From Bradyrhizobium sp. B124 (lineage in GTDB: Bacteria > Pseudomonadota > Alphaproteobacteria > Rhizobiales > Xanthobacteraceae): a stretch of DNA of 64,000 nucleotides. Shown here in pieces: positions 51,560 to 61,902 of this stretch (the first letter of the stretch is position 1; the number at the start of each line of letters is the position of its first letter). Position numbers and translations under genes: made by a program. The stretch is from positions 5,894,001 through 5,958,000 of the forward strand of contig NZ_CP152413.1 of the NCBI RefSeq assembly GCF_038967635.1, read 5' to 3'. The notes under the pieces were generated by a model, which was given only the letters and a program-made list of their open reading frames with translations, ran no database searches and had not been told where the DNA came from.

Positions 51560-54289
51560 TTACTGCTTTGGCAGTTTCGCCCTCAGCGCATACAGCGCAT
51601 CCAGCGCCTCGCGCGGTGACATCTCGTCGGGGTGCAGTGCCTTCACCGCCTCGACCAGCAAATCCGCCTCGCTCGGCGGCTTGTCCTCACTGGCGGCGCG
51701 GGAGGGCACGGCGAACAGCGGCAGGTCGTCGGCCAGAGCGCGGGCGGTCTGGCCGCGGTCCTGGGCTTCGAGTTTGGCCAGCACCGATTTGGCGCGCGTG
51801 ATCACCGCGGGCGGCAGGCCGGCGAGCTTGGCGACCTGGATGCCGTAGGAGCGGTCGGCGGAGCCCGGTAGCACTTCGTGCAGGAACACGACGTCGCCCT
51901 GCCATTCCTTGACCCGCACCGTGGCGTTGAACATCCGCGGCAGTTTGGCCGAGAGCGCCGTCAACTCGTGATAGTGGGTGGCAAAGAGCGTGCGGCAGCG
52001 GTTGCCCTCATGCAGATGCTCGATCGCGGCCCAGGCGATCGACAGGCCGTCGAAGGTCGCCGTTCCCCGGCCGATCTCGTCGAGGATCACCAGCGACCGC
52101 TCGCTCGCCTGGTTCAGGATCACGGCGGTCTCGACCATCTCGACCATGAAGGTCGAGCGTCCCCGCGCCAGATCGTCGGCGGCGCCGACGCGCGAGAACA
52201 GCCGGTCGACGATGCCGAGCCGTGCGCGGGACGCCGGCACATAAGAGCCGATCTGCGCCAAGAGTGCGATCAGCGCATTCTGGCGCAGGAAGGTCGACTT
52301 GCCGGCCATGTTCGGACCGGTGATCAGCCAGAGCTGGCCGGATTTCTGGCCGGGCGCCGGAGAGAGATCGCAGGCATTGGCGATGAACGGCTGGCCGTCG
52401 CGCTTCAGCGCCTGCTCGACCACCGGATGCCGGCCGCCCTCGATCGCAAAGCCGAGCGAGCCGTCGACGTCGGGCCGCACGTAATTGTCGTCGATCGCAA
52501 GCTTCGCCAGCGAGGTCGCGACGTCGAGCATCGCAAAGGCATGCGCGGCGTTGCGTAGATCGTCGCTGGCGGCAAGCGCCAGCGCGCTCAGCCGCTCGAA
52601 GATCTCGAGCTCGAGATTGAGCGCGCGCTCACCGGCATTGGCGATCTTGGCCTCGATCTCGCCGAGCTCGGCGGTGGTGAAGCGGACCTGTCCGGCCAAC
52701 GTCTGGCGGTGGATGAAGGTCTCGTTCAGCGGCGGCGCGAACAGCTTGTCGCCGTGCTGCGCGGTGACCTCGACGAAATAGCCGAGCACGTTGTTGTGCC
52801 GGATCTTCAGCGTCTTGATGCCGGTGTCCTCGGCATATCGCGCCTGCATCGCGGCGACGACGAGGCGCGAGGCATCGCGCAGATTCCGGCTCTCGTCGAG
52901 CGCGGCCTCATAGCCCTCGCGGACGAAGCCGCCGTCGCGCTTGATCAGCGGCAATTGCTCTGACAGTGCCCGCGTGAATTCCCGCGCGAGGTCGCGCGAG
53001 GGGCGCTGCAGCGCCGCCATCACGGTCGACACCTCGGCCGGCGGATTGGCAAGCTGCGCCAATAGCTCCAGCGCCTGGTCGGCGGCGAGGATGCCGTCGC
53101 GCAGGCTGGCGAGATCGCGCGGACCGCCGCGGCCGACCGAGAGCCGCGCCAGCGCGCGCGACATGTCGGGCGCTGCGCGCAGCACGGTCCTGATGTCCTC
53201 GCGCGCGGCCGAGTCCGCAACGAAAGCCGAGACCGCATCGAGCCGCCGCGCGATCACGGCAACATCGGTGAGCGGCGCGGCAAGGCGCTGCGCCAGCAGC
53301 CGTGAGCCCGCCGCTGTCACGGTGCAGTCGATCGCATCGAGCAGCGAGCCGCGGCGTTCGCCGGCCAGCGTGCGGGTCAGTTCGAGGTTGGCGCGGGTCG
53401 CCGGGTCGATCGCCATCGTGGTGCCGGCAGCCTCGCGCGCCGGCGGCGACAGCGGTGGACGCTTGCCGACCTGGGTGCGGTCGATATACGTGACGGCCGC
53501 GGCAGCGGCGGTCGCTTCCAGCCGCGACATCGCGGACAGGCCGTCCATGGTCGCGACCGCGAAATAATCGCACAGCCGCCGCTCGGCGGTAGCGCTGTCG
53601 AACACGTCGCGGGTCAGCGGCGTCACCGAGGGTAGCTCGCGCAAGGTCGGCGCCAGCTCGTTGTCGCTGTACAGCGCATCGGTGACGATGGCCTCGTTCG
53701 GATTGATGCGCGCCAGCGTCGCCGCAAGCTCTGATGTCGCGCACTCCGTCACCATGAATTCGGAGGTCGAGATGTCGATCCAGGCAAGGCCAAGACGATC
53801 CGCGCCGGCCGAGCCGCGGGCGCGCGCGATCGCGATCAGGTAATTGTTGGTGCGGGCGTCGAGCAGCGTGTCTTCGGTCAGCGTGCCCGGCGTCACCAGC
53901 CGCACCACGCCGCGGCGGACCACGCTCTTGTTGCCGCGGGCCTTTGCCTCCGCGGGATTTTCCGTCTGCTCGCACACCGCGACGCGATGGCCGGCGCCGA
54001 TCAGGCGGTGCAAATAGTCCTCGGAGCGTTCGACCGGAACGCCGCACATCGGGATGTCCATGCCCTGATGCTTGCCGCGCTTGGTCAGCACGATGCCGAG
54101 CGTCTTGGAGGCGATCTCGGCGTCCTCGAAGAACAACTCGTAGAAATCGCCCATCCGGTAGAACAGCAGCAGGCCGGGGTGGGCCGCCTTGATCTCCAGA
54201 TACTGTTCCATCATCGGCGTAACGCGCGACGGCGCCTCGACGGCGGGAGTTGGCTCAGGCGGAACGGGGATGGGCTGCTGAATGGTCAT
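51560..54289 (-). CDS. mutS: DNA mismatch repair protein MutS
   Basis: 909 residues, ATG at 54289. The mismatch-recognition Phe-x-Glu is in [13 protein letters not shown] (F49, E51). The connector, lever and clamp domains follow, then the ATPase: Walker [38 protein letters not shown], Walker [18 protein letters not shown] and the dimerisation helix-turn-helix with [13 protein letters not shown] Pro-rich N-terminal extension of about 20 residues is present. It recognises replication errors together with MutL, which is not in the window. Monocistronic by spacing. Confidence 0.97.
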   Translation of the reverse strand: MTIQQPIPVPPEPTPAVEAPSRVTPMMEQYLEIKAAHPGLLLFYRMGDFYELFFEDAEIASKTLGIVLTKRGKHQGMDIPMCGVPVERSEDYLHRLIGAGHRVAVCEQTENPAEAKARGNKSVVRRGVVRLVTPGTLTEDTLLDARTNNYLIAIARARGSAGADRLGLAWIDISTSEFMVTECATSELAATLARINPNEAIVTDALYSDNELAPTLRELPSVTPLTRDVFDSATAERRLCDYFAVATMDGLSAMSRLEATAAAAAVTYIDRTQVGKRPPLSPPAREAAGTTMAIDPATRANLELTRTLAGERRGSLLDAIDCTVTAAGSRLLAQRLAAPLTDVAVIARRLDAVSAFVADSAAREDIRTVLRAAPDMSRALARLSVGRGGPRDLASLRDGILAADQALELLAQLANPPAEVSTVMAALQRPSRDLAREFTRALSEQLPLIKRDGGFVREGYEAALDESRNLRDASRLVVAAMQARYAEDTGIKTLKIRHNNVLGYFVEVTAQHGDKLFAPPLNETFIHRQTLAGQVRFTTAELGEIEAKIANAGERALNLELEIFERLSALALAASDDLRNAAHAFAMLDVATSLAKLAIDDNYVRPDVDGSLGFAIEGGRHPVVEQALKRDGQPFIANACDLSPAPGQKSGQLWLITGPNMAGKSTFLRQNALIALLAQIGSYVPASRARLGIVDRLFSRVGAADDLARGRSTFMVEMVETAVILNQASERSLVILDEIGRGTATFDGLSIAWAAIEHLHEGNRCRTLFATHYHELTALSAKLPRMFNATVRVKEWQGDVVFLHEVLPGSADRSYGIQVAKLAGLPPAVITRAKSVLAKLEAQDRGQTARALADDLPLFAVPSRAASEDKPPSEADLLVEAVKALHPDEMSPREALDALYALRAKLPKQ

Positions 54290-54503
54290 GAGGGCCGGGA
54301 AGCTACAAAATTTCGCCGCGCGGTCCTATCCAAGAGGAGGGGGTTTTCCACCCTGTCCACGACCCGAGATATGACAGGGCATCACGGTAATGCGTGGAGG
54401 GCCCGCAGCCGCGTCAATTGACCTGCCGCGGGCACGCTCCTAAAACTCACCTCAAGTTCCAGCCTATCCAGCGCCTAAGTCGCGGCATTCAGGGAGAGAT
54501 TCA

Positions 54504-55712
<1,209 letters not shown>

Positions 55713-55723
55713 TCCAATGGCTT

Positions 55724-55755
55724 GGAAGGGCTGAAAACAGCCCTTCCCCATTTTG
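55724..55755 (+). terminator. Rho-independent terminator of pcaF
   Basis: GGAAGGGCTG (55724-55733) and CAGCCCTTCC (55738-55747) form a perfect 10-bp stem with an AAAA loop, followed by CCATTTTGG. The T-run is short but the position, 12 bases after the stop, is convincing. Confidence 0.75.
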
Positions 55756-55817
55756 GTTATGCATTATAATGATCTGATGTGAGCTCACGGGGCGCGTGGG
55801 CCGCGGAGGAATTCGCC

Positions 55818-56519
55818 ATGACCTTGTTGTATCCGCTGCAATCGCTTGCGGCCCATCCGGCGCGGCTCTCGCCGGACTATCGCTCCACCGTGAAGCGCTC
55901 GCCGCAGAAGCCGCTGATCCCGATGCGGCACACGCTCTCCGAATTGACCGGGCCGGTCTATGGCCACGAGACGGTGCGGGCGCACGACAACGATCTCACC
56001 ATTCAGGCCAAAGGCGAGCCGCTCGGCGAGCGCATCATCGTGCATGGTCACGTGCGCGACGAAGACGGCCGCGGCGTGCCCAACACGCTGGTCGAGCTGT
56101 GGCAGGCCAATGCCTGCGGCCGCTACATTCATGTCGTCGACCAGCATCCGGCGCCGCTCGATCCGAATTTCACCGGTGCCGGCCGCACGCAGAGTGACGC
56201 GCAAGGCTATTACAAGTTCATCACCATCAAGCCCGGCGCCTATCCGTGGGGCAATCACCATAACGCCTGGCGGCCCGCGCATATCCACTTCTCGGTGTTC
56301 GGCCACTCCTTCGTCTCGCGTCTGGTGACGCAGATGTATTTCCCCGGCGATCCACTGTTCCCGTTCGATCCGATCTTCAATTCGGTGACGGATGAGAAGG
56401 CGCGGGCGCGGATGATCTCGTCGTTCGATCTCGAGAACACCAAGCCGGAATGGGCGCTGTGCTACCGCTTCGATATCGTGCTGCGCGGCCAGAGCGCCAC
56501 GCCGATGGAGACCAAGTAA
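55818..56519 (+). CDS. pcaH: Protocatechuate 3,4-dioxygenase, beta subunit
   Basis: 233 residues from the ATG at 55818, preceded by GGAGGA at 7 bases. The ferric-iron ligands are visible: Tyr in NACGRYIHVVDQHP, Tyr in PGAYPWGNHHNAW and the two His in RPAHIHFSVFGH. The intradiol-dioxygenase core ends with the usual C-terminal strand. Together with PcaG it cleaves protocatechuate to beta-carboxy-cis,cis-muconate. The stop codon is immediately followed by the pcaG start. Confidence 0.95.
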   Translation: MTLLYPLQSLAAHPARLSPDYRSTVKRSPQKPLIPMRHTLSELTGPVYGHETVRAHDNDLTIQAKGEPLGERIIVHGHVRDEDGRGVPNTLVELWQANACGRYIHVVDQHPAPLDPNFTGAGRTQSDAQGYYKFITIKPGAYPWGNHHNAWRPAHIHFSVFGHSFVSRLVTQMYFPGDPLFPFDPIFNSVTDEKARARMISSFDLENTKPEWALCYRFDIVLRGQSATPMETK

Positions 56520-57122
56520 GTGTCGAACCAACGTCCTGATGGAATCACGCCCTCGCAGACCGTCGGTCCCTATTTCAAATACGGCCTGACGCCGAACGGC
56601 GAGTATGAATGGAACGACGCCTTCACCAACAACCTCTTGACGCCTGACGTGTCGGGCGAGCGGATTCGCGTCGAAGGCAAGGTCTACGACGGCGACGGCG
56701 CCGTGATCCCGGACTGCATGCTGGAGATCTGGCAGGCCGATAGCCAGGGCCGCTTCTCCGATCCGCAGGATGCGCGCGCGCTGCCGAACTCCTCCTTCAA
56801 GGGTTTTGGCCGCTGTGGCACCGACAAGAGCGGTTTCTATGCCTTCGACACCATCAAGCCGGGCTCAGTGCCCGATCCCGACGGCAAGCCGCAGGCGCCG
56901 CACATCGTGCTCGCGGTGTTCGCGCGCGGCATGCTGCTGCATCTCTACACCCGGATCTACTTCGACGACGAAGCCGGCAACGCCGGCGATCCTGTGCTCG
57001 CATTGGTGCCGGCCGATCGCCGCGCCACGCTGATTGCGAAGCGCAAGGCCGGTGCGGGCAACACCTACACGTTCGACGTCCATCTGCAGGGTGACAACGA
57101 GACCGTGTTCTTCGACGTCTAG
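56520..57122 (+). CDS. pcaG: Protocatechuate 3,4-dioxygenase, alpha subunit
   Basis: 200 residues from a GTG at 56520, with no gap after pcaH. The opening TPSQTVGPYFKYGLTP and CMLEIWQADSQGRF, then the PQAPHIVLAVFARGMLLHLY segment, match PcaG; the alpha subunit lacks the iron ligands but shapes the active site. The two subunits are expected in equal amounts. pcaBCDIJ are not in this window, so the pathway must be completed elsewhere. Confidence 0.95.
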   Translation: MSNQRPDGITPSQTVGPYFKYGLTPNGEYEWNDAFTNNLLTPDVSGERIRVEGKVYDGDGAVIPDCMLEIWQADSQGRFSDPQDARALPNSSFKGFGRCGTDKSGFYAFDTIKPGSVPDPDGKPQAPHIVLAVFARGMLLHLYTRIYFDDEAGNAGDPVLALVPADRRATLIAKRKAGAGNTYTFDVHLQGDNETVFFDV

Positions 57123-57172
57123 CCGCTGACCGCGCCTGGCGGCGCGCAACTCCAGCATTGAAGGGACGACCC

Positions 57173-57203
57173 AATCCGCTGCGCGCCTTCGCCGCAGCGG
57201 ATT
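57173..57203 (+). terminator. Hairpin downstream of pcaHG
   Basis: AATCCGCTGCG (57173-57183) pairs with CGCAGCGGATT (57193-57203) over a 9-base loop, then TTCGCTTG. It ends just before the promoter region of the ArsR gene. Confidence 0.6.
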
Positions 57204-57207
57204 TCGC

Positions 57208-57250
57208 TTGACTATGCGCAATCAGTTATATAGCAAGTTAGTTATATAAC
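57208..57250 (+). promoter_or_regulatory. Promoter/operator of the ArsR-AHSA1 pair
   Basis: A -35-like TTGACT (57208-57213) is followed by two direct copies of AGTTATATA (57224-57232 and 57240-57248), 16 bases apart, in otherwise GC-rich DNA. The AT-rich copies lie where the -10 and start would be, suggesting autoregulation by the ArsR protein encoded next. Confidence 0.55.
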
Positions 57251-57266
57251 CGATGCGAGATCAAGC

Positions 57267-57590
57267 ATGCCCAGCCTCGACGCCGCCTTTTCCGCGCTCG
57301 CCGACCCGACCCGCCGGGCGATCCTCGCGCGCCTCGCCCTCGGCGAGGCGACGGTGATGGAGCTGGTCGAGCCGTTCGAGATGACCCAGCCGGCGATCTC
57401 CCGCCATCTCAAGGTGCTCGAGGGCGCGGGCCTGATCGTCCGGCGCGTTGAAGGCACCAAGCGGCCGTGCCGGCTGGCGCCGACGGCGGTCGCCGAGATC
57501 GATCAATGGCTCGGCATGCTGCGGCGGGCGCTGGAAACCAATTACGACCGGCTGGACGGAGTGCTGGCCGCCATGAAGCCTGAGAAGTGA
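57267..57590 (+). CDS. ArsR-family transcriptional regulator
   Basis: 107 residues, ATG at 57267. A winged helix: ALADPTRRAILARLALGEAT, recognition helix MTQPAISRHLKVLEGAGLIV, wing RRVEGTKRPCRLAP. No metal-binding cysteine pair of the classical ArsR/SmtB kind is present. It precedes an AHSA1/SRPBCC gene by 10 bases; this regulator-partner pairing is common, and the regulator usually represses its own operon. The ligand is unknown. Confidence 0.9.
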   Translation: MPSLDAAFSALADPTRRAILARLALGEATVMELVEPFEMTQPAISRHLKVLEGAGLIVRRVEGTKRPCRLAPTAVAEIDQWLGMLRRALETNYDRLDGVLAAMKPEK

Positions 57591-57600
57591 AGGGTATCCC

Positions 57601-58065
57601 ATGAGCAAGTTGACGCTGAAGACCGAAGGCGACCGCTACATCGTTGTCACCAGGCGCTTCGTCGCGCCGCCCGAGGCGGTGTATCGCGCGCATACCGAGC
57701 CGGAGCTGCTGCAGAAGTGGCTGCTCGGCCCGGAAGGCTGGACCATGCCGATCTGCGTCAGCGATCTCAGGCCCGGCGGCAAGATCCGCTACGAATGGAC
57801 CGACGGCAAGGGCGGCGGCTTTCATCTGACCGGCGAGTATGTCGCGCTCGAACCGTTCAGCCGCATCGTGCATGTCGAGCGCATGCACCTGCCGGACCCG
57901 ACGCCGGACAATCATGTCGAGACGCGGTTCGAGCCTGACGGCAGCGGCACCGTGATGACGATGCGGATGACATTGCCGGATGCCGAGACGCGCGCGGCGA
58001 TGCTCGCAACCGGCATGGAGCACGGCATGGAAGACAGCTATGCTCGGCTCGACCGCATGAGCTGA
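57601..58065 (+). CDS. SRPBCC (AHSA1-like) protein
   Basis: 154 residues, ATG at 57601. The START-like fold is recognised by VTRRFVAPPEAVYRAHTEPE, LLQKWLLGPEGW, PGGKIRYEW and the late GTVMTMRMTLP with an amphipathic last helix (MEHGMEDSYARLDRM). Such proteins bind hydrophobic ligands in a deep cavity; the Aha1 name reflects fold only. Probably co-transcribed with the ArsR gene, and the following aroE-like gene starts only 18 bases later. Confidence 0.88.
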   Translation: MSKLTLKTEGDRYIVVTRRFVAPPEAVYRAHTEPELLQKWLLGPEGWTMPICVSDLRPGGKIRYEWTDGKGGGFHLTGEYVALEPFSRIVHVERMHLPDPTPDNHVETRFEPDGSGTVMTMRMTLPDAETRAAMLATGMEHGMEDSYARLDRMS

Positions 58066-58083
58066 GCACACACGTGAGGGACA

Positions 58084-58935
58084 ATGCGCGATCGTTTCCT
58101 GACCGGTCTGATCGGGTATCCGATCGCGCATTCGGCGGCACCTGCGATGCACGAGCAGGCCGCCGCAGTGCTCGGCGTTCGCTGTCACTACCAGCTCATC
58201 GAAGTGAAGGGCGCCGGGCGGGACGATCTGCGTGCGATGCTGGAGGGCGTCAGGCGGCTCGGCTTTGCCGGCGTCAACGTCACGTTTCCGTACAAGGAGG
58301 CGGTCGTCGATCTGCTCGATGAGCTCGCGCCCGATGCGCGCGCGATCGGCGCGGTCAACACCATTGTCTCCGACGGCGGGCGTCTGATCGGGCACAACAC
58401 CGATGCGACCGGCTTTGCGCGTGCGATCGAACCGCTGCTTGCGTCAGCGCCGCGCGGCCCGATCGCGCTGACCGGTGCCGGCGGCGTCGGCAAGGCGATC
58501 GCCTTTGCGCTCGCCGGCCTCGGCGTCGCCGGGATCAGAATCTTCGACGCCGATGCCGCCAAGGCCGCACAGCTTGCAGCCCAGTTGCGGGATCGCCATG
58601 CGGTCCACGCCAGCAGCGTCGCGATCGCGGTGGATGGCGCCACAGGTCTCGTCAACGCAACGCCGGTCGGCATGCTGCCGAGCCGCGACACGCCGGTGCC
58701 GGATGCGCTGCTGCATCGCTCGATGTGGGTCGCCGACGCCGTCTACACGCCGCTCTGGACGCCGCTGCTGACCGCGGCCAAGGCCAAAGGCGCAAGCGTC
58801 CTGACCGGACGGGACCTCGCGATCAACGCCTCGGCCGACGCATTCAAGCTGTTCACGGGATTGGCGCCGCCGCATGCGGCGATGGGAAATGCGTTCGACG
58901 CCGTGATGGCTGCACGCTACTCTCCGCCCGCCTGA
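58084..58935 (+). CDS. Shikimate dehydrogenase-like (AroE superfamily) oxidoreductase
   Basis: 283 residues, ATG at 58084. The fold is clear: GLIGYPIAHSAAPAMHE, GVNVTFPYKEAV with the catalytic Lys71, AVNTIV, GHNTDATGF with Asp107, and the NADP-binding GAGGVGKAIAFAL. The substrate-carboxylate motif SxS is changed: Ser17 is kept but Ala19 replaces the second serine. It is therefore more likely a quinate/shikimate dehydrogenase-like paralog than the housekeeping AroE. The pca neighbours suggest a role in feeding hydroaromatic acids to protocatechuate. Its stop lies in a hairpin that covers the next ribosome binding site. Confidence 0.85.
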   Translation: MRDRFLTGLIGYPIAHSAAPAMHEQAAAVLGVRCHYQLIEVKGAGRDDLRAMLEGVRRLGFAGVNVTFPYKEAVVDLLDELAPDARAIGAVNTIVSDGGRLIGHNTDATGFARAIEPLLASAPRGPIALTGAGGVGKAIAFALAGLGVAGIRIFDADAAKAAQLAAQLRDRHAVHASSVAIAVDGATGLVNATPVGMLPSRDTPVPDALLHRSMWVADAVYTPLWTPLLTAAKAKGASVLTGRDLAINASADAFKLFTGLAPPHAAMGNAFDAVMAARYSPPA

Positions 58936-58950
58936 AGGGCGGAGATATTA
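58921..58950 (+). promoter_or_regulatory. Hairpin that hides the ribosome binding site of the Gfo/Idh gene
   Basis: TCTCCGCCC (58921-58929) pairs perfectly with GGGCGGAGA (58937-58945) over a 7-base loop that contains the aroE-like stop TGA (58933-58935). The right arm is the Shine-Dalgarno sequence (GGCGGAG, 6 bases before ATG 58951). A ribosome ending aroE-like translation would open it. Confidence 0.65.
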
Positions 58951-60120
58951 ATGACAAAAATCAGGATCGGTCTGGCCGGCTGCGGCTTCGTGTCGGAGCT
59001 GCATATGGTTGCGTACCGGCGGGTCTATGGCGTCGATGTCGAGGTGAGTGCGGTGGCGGCGCGCGGCGATCACGCGGTCGAGTTCGCGCGCAAGCACGGA
59101 ATCCCGAACGCCTATCGCAGTTTCGCCGAGTTGGTCGCCGACCGTGAGCTCGACGTCATCGACATCTGCACGCCGCCCAACCTCCATGCCGCGATGATCG
59201 TCGACGCAATGCAGGCCGGCAAGCATGTGATCTGCGAGAAGCCGTTCAGCGGCTATTTCGGCCGCGACGGCGACAAGGCGCCGATCGGCAGGCACGTTCC
59301 GAAGGCGCTGATGTACCAGCGCGTGATGGAGGAGATGGAAGCGACCCGCGCCGCGATCGAGCGCAGCGGAAGACTGTTCATGTATGCCGAAGACTGGATC
59401 TACGCACCCGCGGTGACAAAGACAGCGGAGATCATCCGCGCCACAGGCGACAAGATCCTGTTCATGAAGGGCGAGGAGAGCCATTCCGGCTCGCATGCCG
59501 CGCACGCCGCAGAGTGGGCGATGACCGGCGGCGGCTCGCTGATCCGGATGGGCTGCCATCCGCTGTCGGCCGTGCTCTATCTCAAGCAGGTCGAGGCCAA
59601 AGCGCGCGGCGAGGCGATACACGTTGCCAGCGTCACCTGCGATGTCGGCAATGTCACCGCCGGTCTCAAGCCGGAGGAGCGCGCCTACATCAAGGCCAAT
59701 CCGGTCGACGTCGAGGATTGGGGCACGCTGACCGCGACCTTCTCCGACGGCACCAAGGCCACGGTATTCTCCGGCGACATGATCATGGGCGGCGTGCGCA
59801 ATCTGATCGAGACCTACACGTCAGGCGGCTCGCTGTTCGCCAACATCACGCCGAACACGCATCTTGTGAGCTACCAGACCTCCGAGGAGAAGCTCGCCTC
59901 CGTCTACATCACCGAGAAGGTCGATCGCAAAACCGGCTGGCAATACGTCTGCCTCGAGGAGGAATGGACCCGCGGCTATCTCCAGGAGATCCAGGATTTC
60001 ATGGAGTGTGTGGCGACCGGCCGGCAGCCGCTCGCCGACCTCGCGCTGGCGTATGAAACCACCAAGGTGAACTACGCCGGCTATTGGGCCGCGGATGAGG
60101 GACGGCGGGTGGTGCTGTAG
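58951..60120 (+). CDS. Gfo/Idh/MocA-family oxidoreductase
   Basis: 389 residues, ATG at 58951. N-terminal Rossmann domain: GLAGCGFVSELHMVAYRR, then LDVIDICTPPNLHAAMI, MQAGKHVICEKPFSG with the conserved EKP. The second domain is the family's large alpha-beta fold (MTGGGSLIRMGCHPLSAVLY). These enzymes oxidise or reduce sugars, inositol or related polyols with NAD(P). Coupled to the aroE-like gene by the hairpin arrangement, so possibly acting on the same class of cyclic polyhydroxy acids; that link is inference. Confidence 0.88.
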   Translation: MTKIRIGLAGCGFVSELHMVAYRRVYGVDVEVSAVAARGDHAVEFARKHGIPNAYRSFAELVADRELDVIDICTPPNLHAAMIVDAMQAGKHVICEKPFSGYFGRDGDKAPIGRHVPKALMYQRVMEEMEATRAAIERSGRLFMYAEDWIYAPAVTKTAEIIRATGDKILFMKGEESHSGSHAAHAAEWAMTGGGSLIRMGCHPLSAVLYLKQVEAKARGEAIHVASVTCDVGNVTAGLKPEERAYIKANPVDVEDWGTLTATFSDGTKATVFSGDMIMGGVRNLIETYTSGGSLFANITPNTHLVSYQTSEEKLASVYITEKVDRKTGWQYVCLEEEWTRGYLQEIQDFMECVATGRQPLADLALAYETTKVNYAGYWAADEGRRVVL

Positions 60121-60174
60121 GCTAAGGGCAGCAGCGGGGTGATTGCTCTCGTCCCAAGGGTGCGTATGCCAGAC

Positions 60175-60280
60175 CCGTCATCCTGAGGTGCGAGCACTTG
60201 CGAGCCTCGAAGGATGAACGGCCAACAGCGGGGCCGCGCATCCTTCGAGGCTCGCTCCGCTCGCACCTCAGGATGACGGG
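60175..60280. repeat. Dispersed repeat family R3, copy C
   Basis: CCGTCATCCTGAGGTGCGAG at the left end, CGCACCTCAGGATGACGGG at the right, CTCGAAGGATG and CATCCTTCGAGGC inside. Confidence 0.85.
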
Positions 60281-60316
60281 GATGGTTCTCAACAAGCCGC
60301 AGTAAACGATCGATTT

Positions 60317-61627
60317 CTACGCCCCGTACACCGATCCCTTCGGCAGCGGAAACACCGGATCTTGCGTCCGGATGTTGGTCGGCCACACCACGGTGATGCG
60401 CTCGCCGGCGTTCTGCATCACGACGGGTGTCGAGCGCTCGTTCTGGCCGGACATCGGCGTGCCCGGCGGATAGAATTTTACGCCATAGCCCTGGATGGTG
60501 CCGCCCGGCGGGATGTCGACATCGAGCGCGGCCTTGCGGATCGCCTCCGGATCGAAGCCGCCATACTTGTCCTTGGCGACCGGCAGCACATTGTTGAGCA
60601 GCACCCAGGTCTGGTTGAAGCCCATCGAGCAGTGCGGCGGCACTTCGGTGGCGCTGGTCTTCTCGCGGTAGCGCGCGACCATCACCTTGGTGAGATCGCC
60701 GACCCCCGGCGCCAGCTTGGCGGGATCGAGCAGCTGCGCCGGAACGGGGTCGATGTTGCAGAAATTGTCGATGTCGGCGCCGAACGTCGTCCGCAGCTTG
60801 TCGAGCTGGCTGTAACCGGCGCCGGCGCCGAACAGCATCTTGAACTTCAGCCCGCTTTCGCGCGCCTGGCGCAGGAACAGCGTGATATCGGGGTTGTAGC
60901 CGGCATGCGAGATGATGTCGGCCTTGGCGCGCTTCAGCTTGGTCACCAGCACCGAGAGATCGGGCGCGGAGGCCGAATAGCCTTCCTTGAGCACGACCTG
61001 CAGCCCGGCTTCCTTCGCGAACATCTCGTCGGCGGCGGCGACGCCGACGCCGTAGGGACCGTCCTCATGGATCAGCGCGACCTTGACGTCCTTCGGCTCC
61101 ATGCCGAGCCTGGCCTTGGCGTGCTCGCCGAGGAAGCCGCCGAAGGCCTGGCCGTACTGGTCGGAATGGATCTGGGCGCGGAACACGTATTGCAGATTCT
61201 TGTCCTTGAACACGGCGGTCGAGACCGCGGTCGTGATCCAGAGGATGCGCTTCTGCTGCTCGACCTTGGCGGCGAGCGGCACCGCGTGCGAGCTCGCGAA
61301 CACGCCGTTGAGTATATCGACCTTCTCCTGATCGATCAGGCGATTGGCCTCGTTGATCGCGACATCCGGCTTGCTCTGGGAATCGACATTGACCGGCGCG
61401 ATCTTGTACTTGCCGCCGACGCCGCCCTTCTCGTTGACGAGATCGATCGCGATCTGCGTGCCGATCGAGGAGGCGACCGAGCCGCCGGCGGCAAACGGGC
61501 CGGTCAGGTCGTAGATCACGCCGATCCGGACCGTTTCGGCCTGCGCCTGCGCGCGCGTCCAATCGAAGCTGAAAGCAGCGGCGGCAGCCGCTGAAGTCTT
61601 CAGCAGCGTCCTGCGTGAAGTCGGCAT
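60317..61627 (-). CDS. ABC substrate-binding protein, branched-chain amino acid type
   Basis: 436 residues from the ATG at 61627, with GGGGAGGA upstream. The N-terminus SRRTLLKTSAAAAAAFSFDW looks like a Tat-type signal (twin arginine, hydrophobic stretch, cleavage near AQA). The mature part is a type I binding protein: VRIGVIYDLTGPFAAGG, NEKGGVGGKYKIAPVNVDSQ, VDILNGVFASSHAVPLAAKV, VALIHEDGPYGVGVAAADEM. It is distinct from the two tandem paralogs at 35-38 kb. No permease is adjacent. Confidence 0.9.
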   Translation of the reverse strand: MPTSRRTLLKTSAAAAAAFSFDWTRAQAQAETVRIGVIYDLTGPFAAGGSVASSIGTQIAIDLVNEKGGVGGKYKIAPVNVDSQSKPDVAINEANRLIDQEKVDILNGVFASSHAVPLAAKVEQQKRILWITTAVSTAVFKDKNLQYVFRAQIHSDQYGQAFGGFLGEHAKARLGMEPKDVKVALIHEDGPYGVGVAAADEMFAKEAGLQVVLKEGYSASAPDLSVLVTKLKRAKADIISHAGYNPDITLFLRQARESGLKFKMLFGAGAGYSQLDKLRTTFGADIDNFCNIDPVPAQLLDPAKLAPGVGDLTKVMVARYREKTSATEVPPHCSMGFNQTWVLLNNVLPVAKDKYGGFDPEAIRKAALDVDIPPGGTIQGYGVKFYPPGTPMSGQNERSTPVVMQNAGERITVVWPTNIRTQDPVFPLPKGSVYGA

Positions 61628-61759
61628 CGCGTCCTCCCCTGAAGCCGTCATTTGCGACGGGTACTTGTTTTTTGCGAAGTATTGGGAGGAGGCCCCGGAA
61701 AGTCAACGCGATTACGGCGGCAGTGTCTTGCGCTTTCGGAGGGGGAGCTTGGCTTCCAT

Positions 61760-61880
61760 CGTCGTCCCGGCGAAGGCCGGGACCCATTACCCCAAATGTA
61801 AATCGTTGCGCGACGCTGGGCTGCAGTCCCTCTTACAACACGCCCCTGTGGTTATGGGTCCCGGCCTTCGCCGGGACGAC
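61760..61880. repeat. Dispersed repeat family R6, copy C
   Basis: CGTCGTCCCGGCGAAGGCC at the left and its inverted copy at the right, with GTGGTTATGGGTCCC as in copy B. It lies between two convergently placed transcription-unit ends upstream of the binding-protein gene. Confidence 0.85.
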
Positions 61881-61902
61881 GATGATGGTGGACTGCGAAA
61901 AC

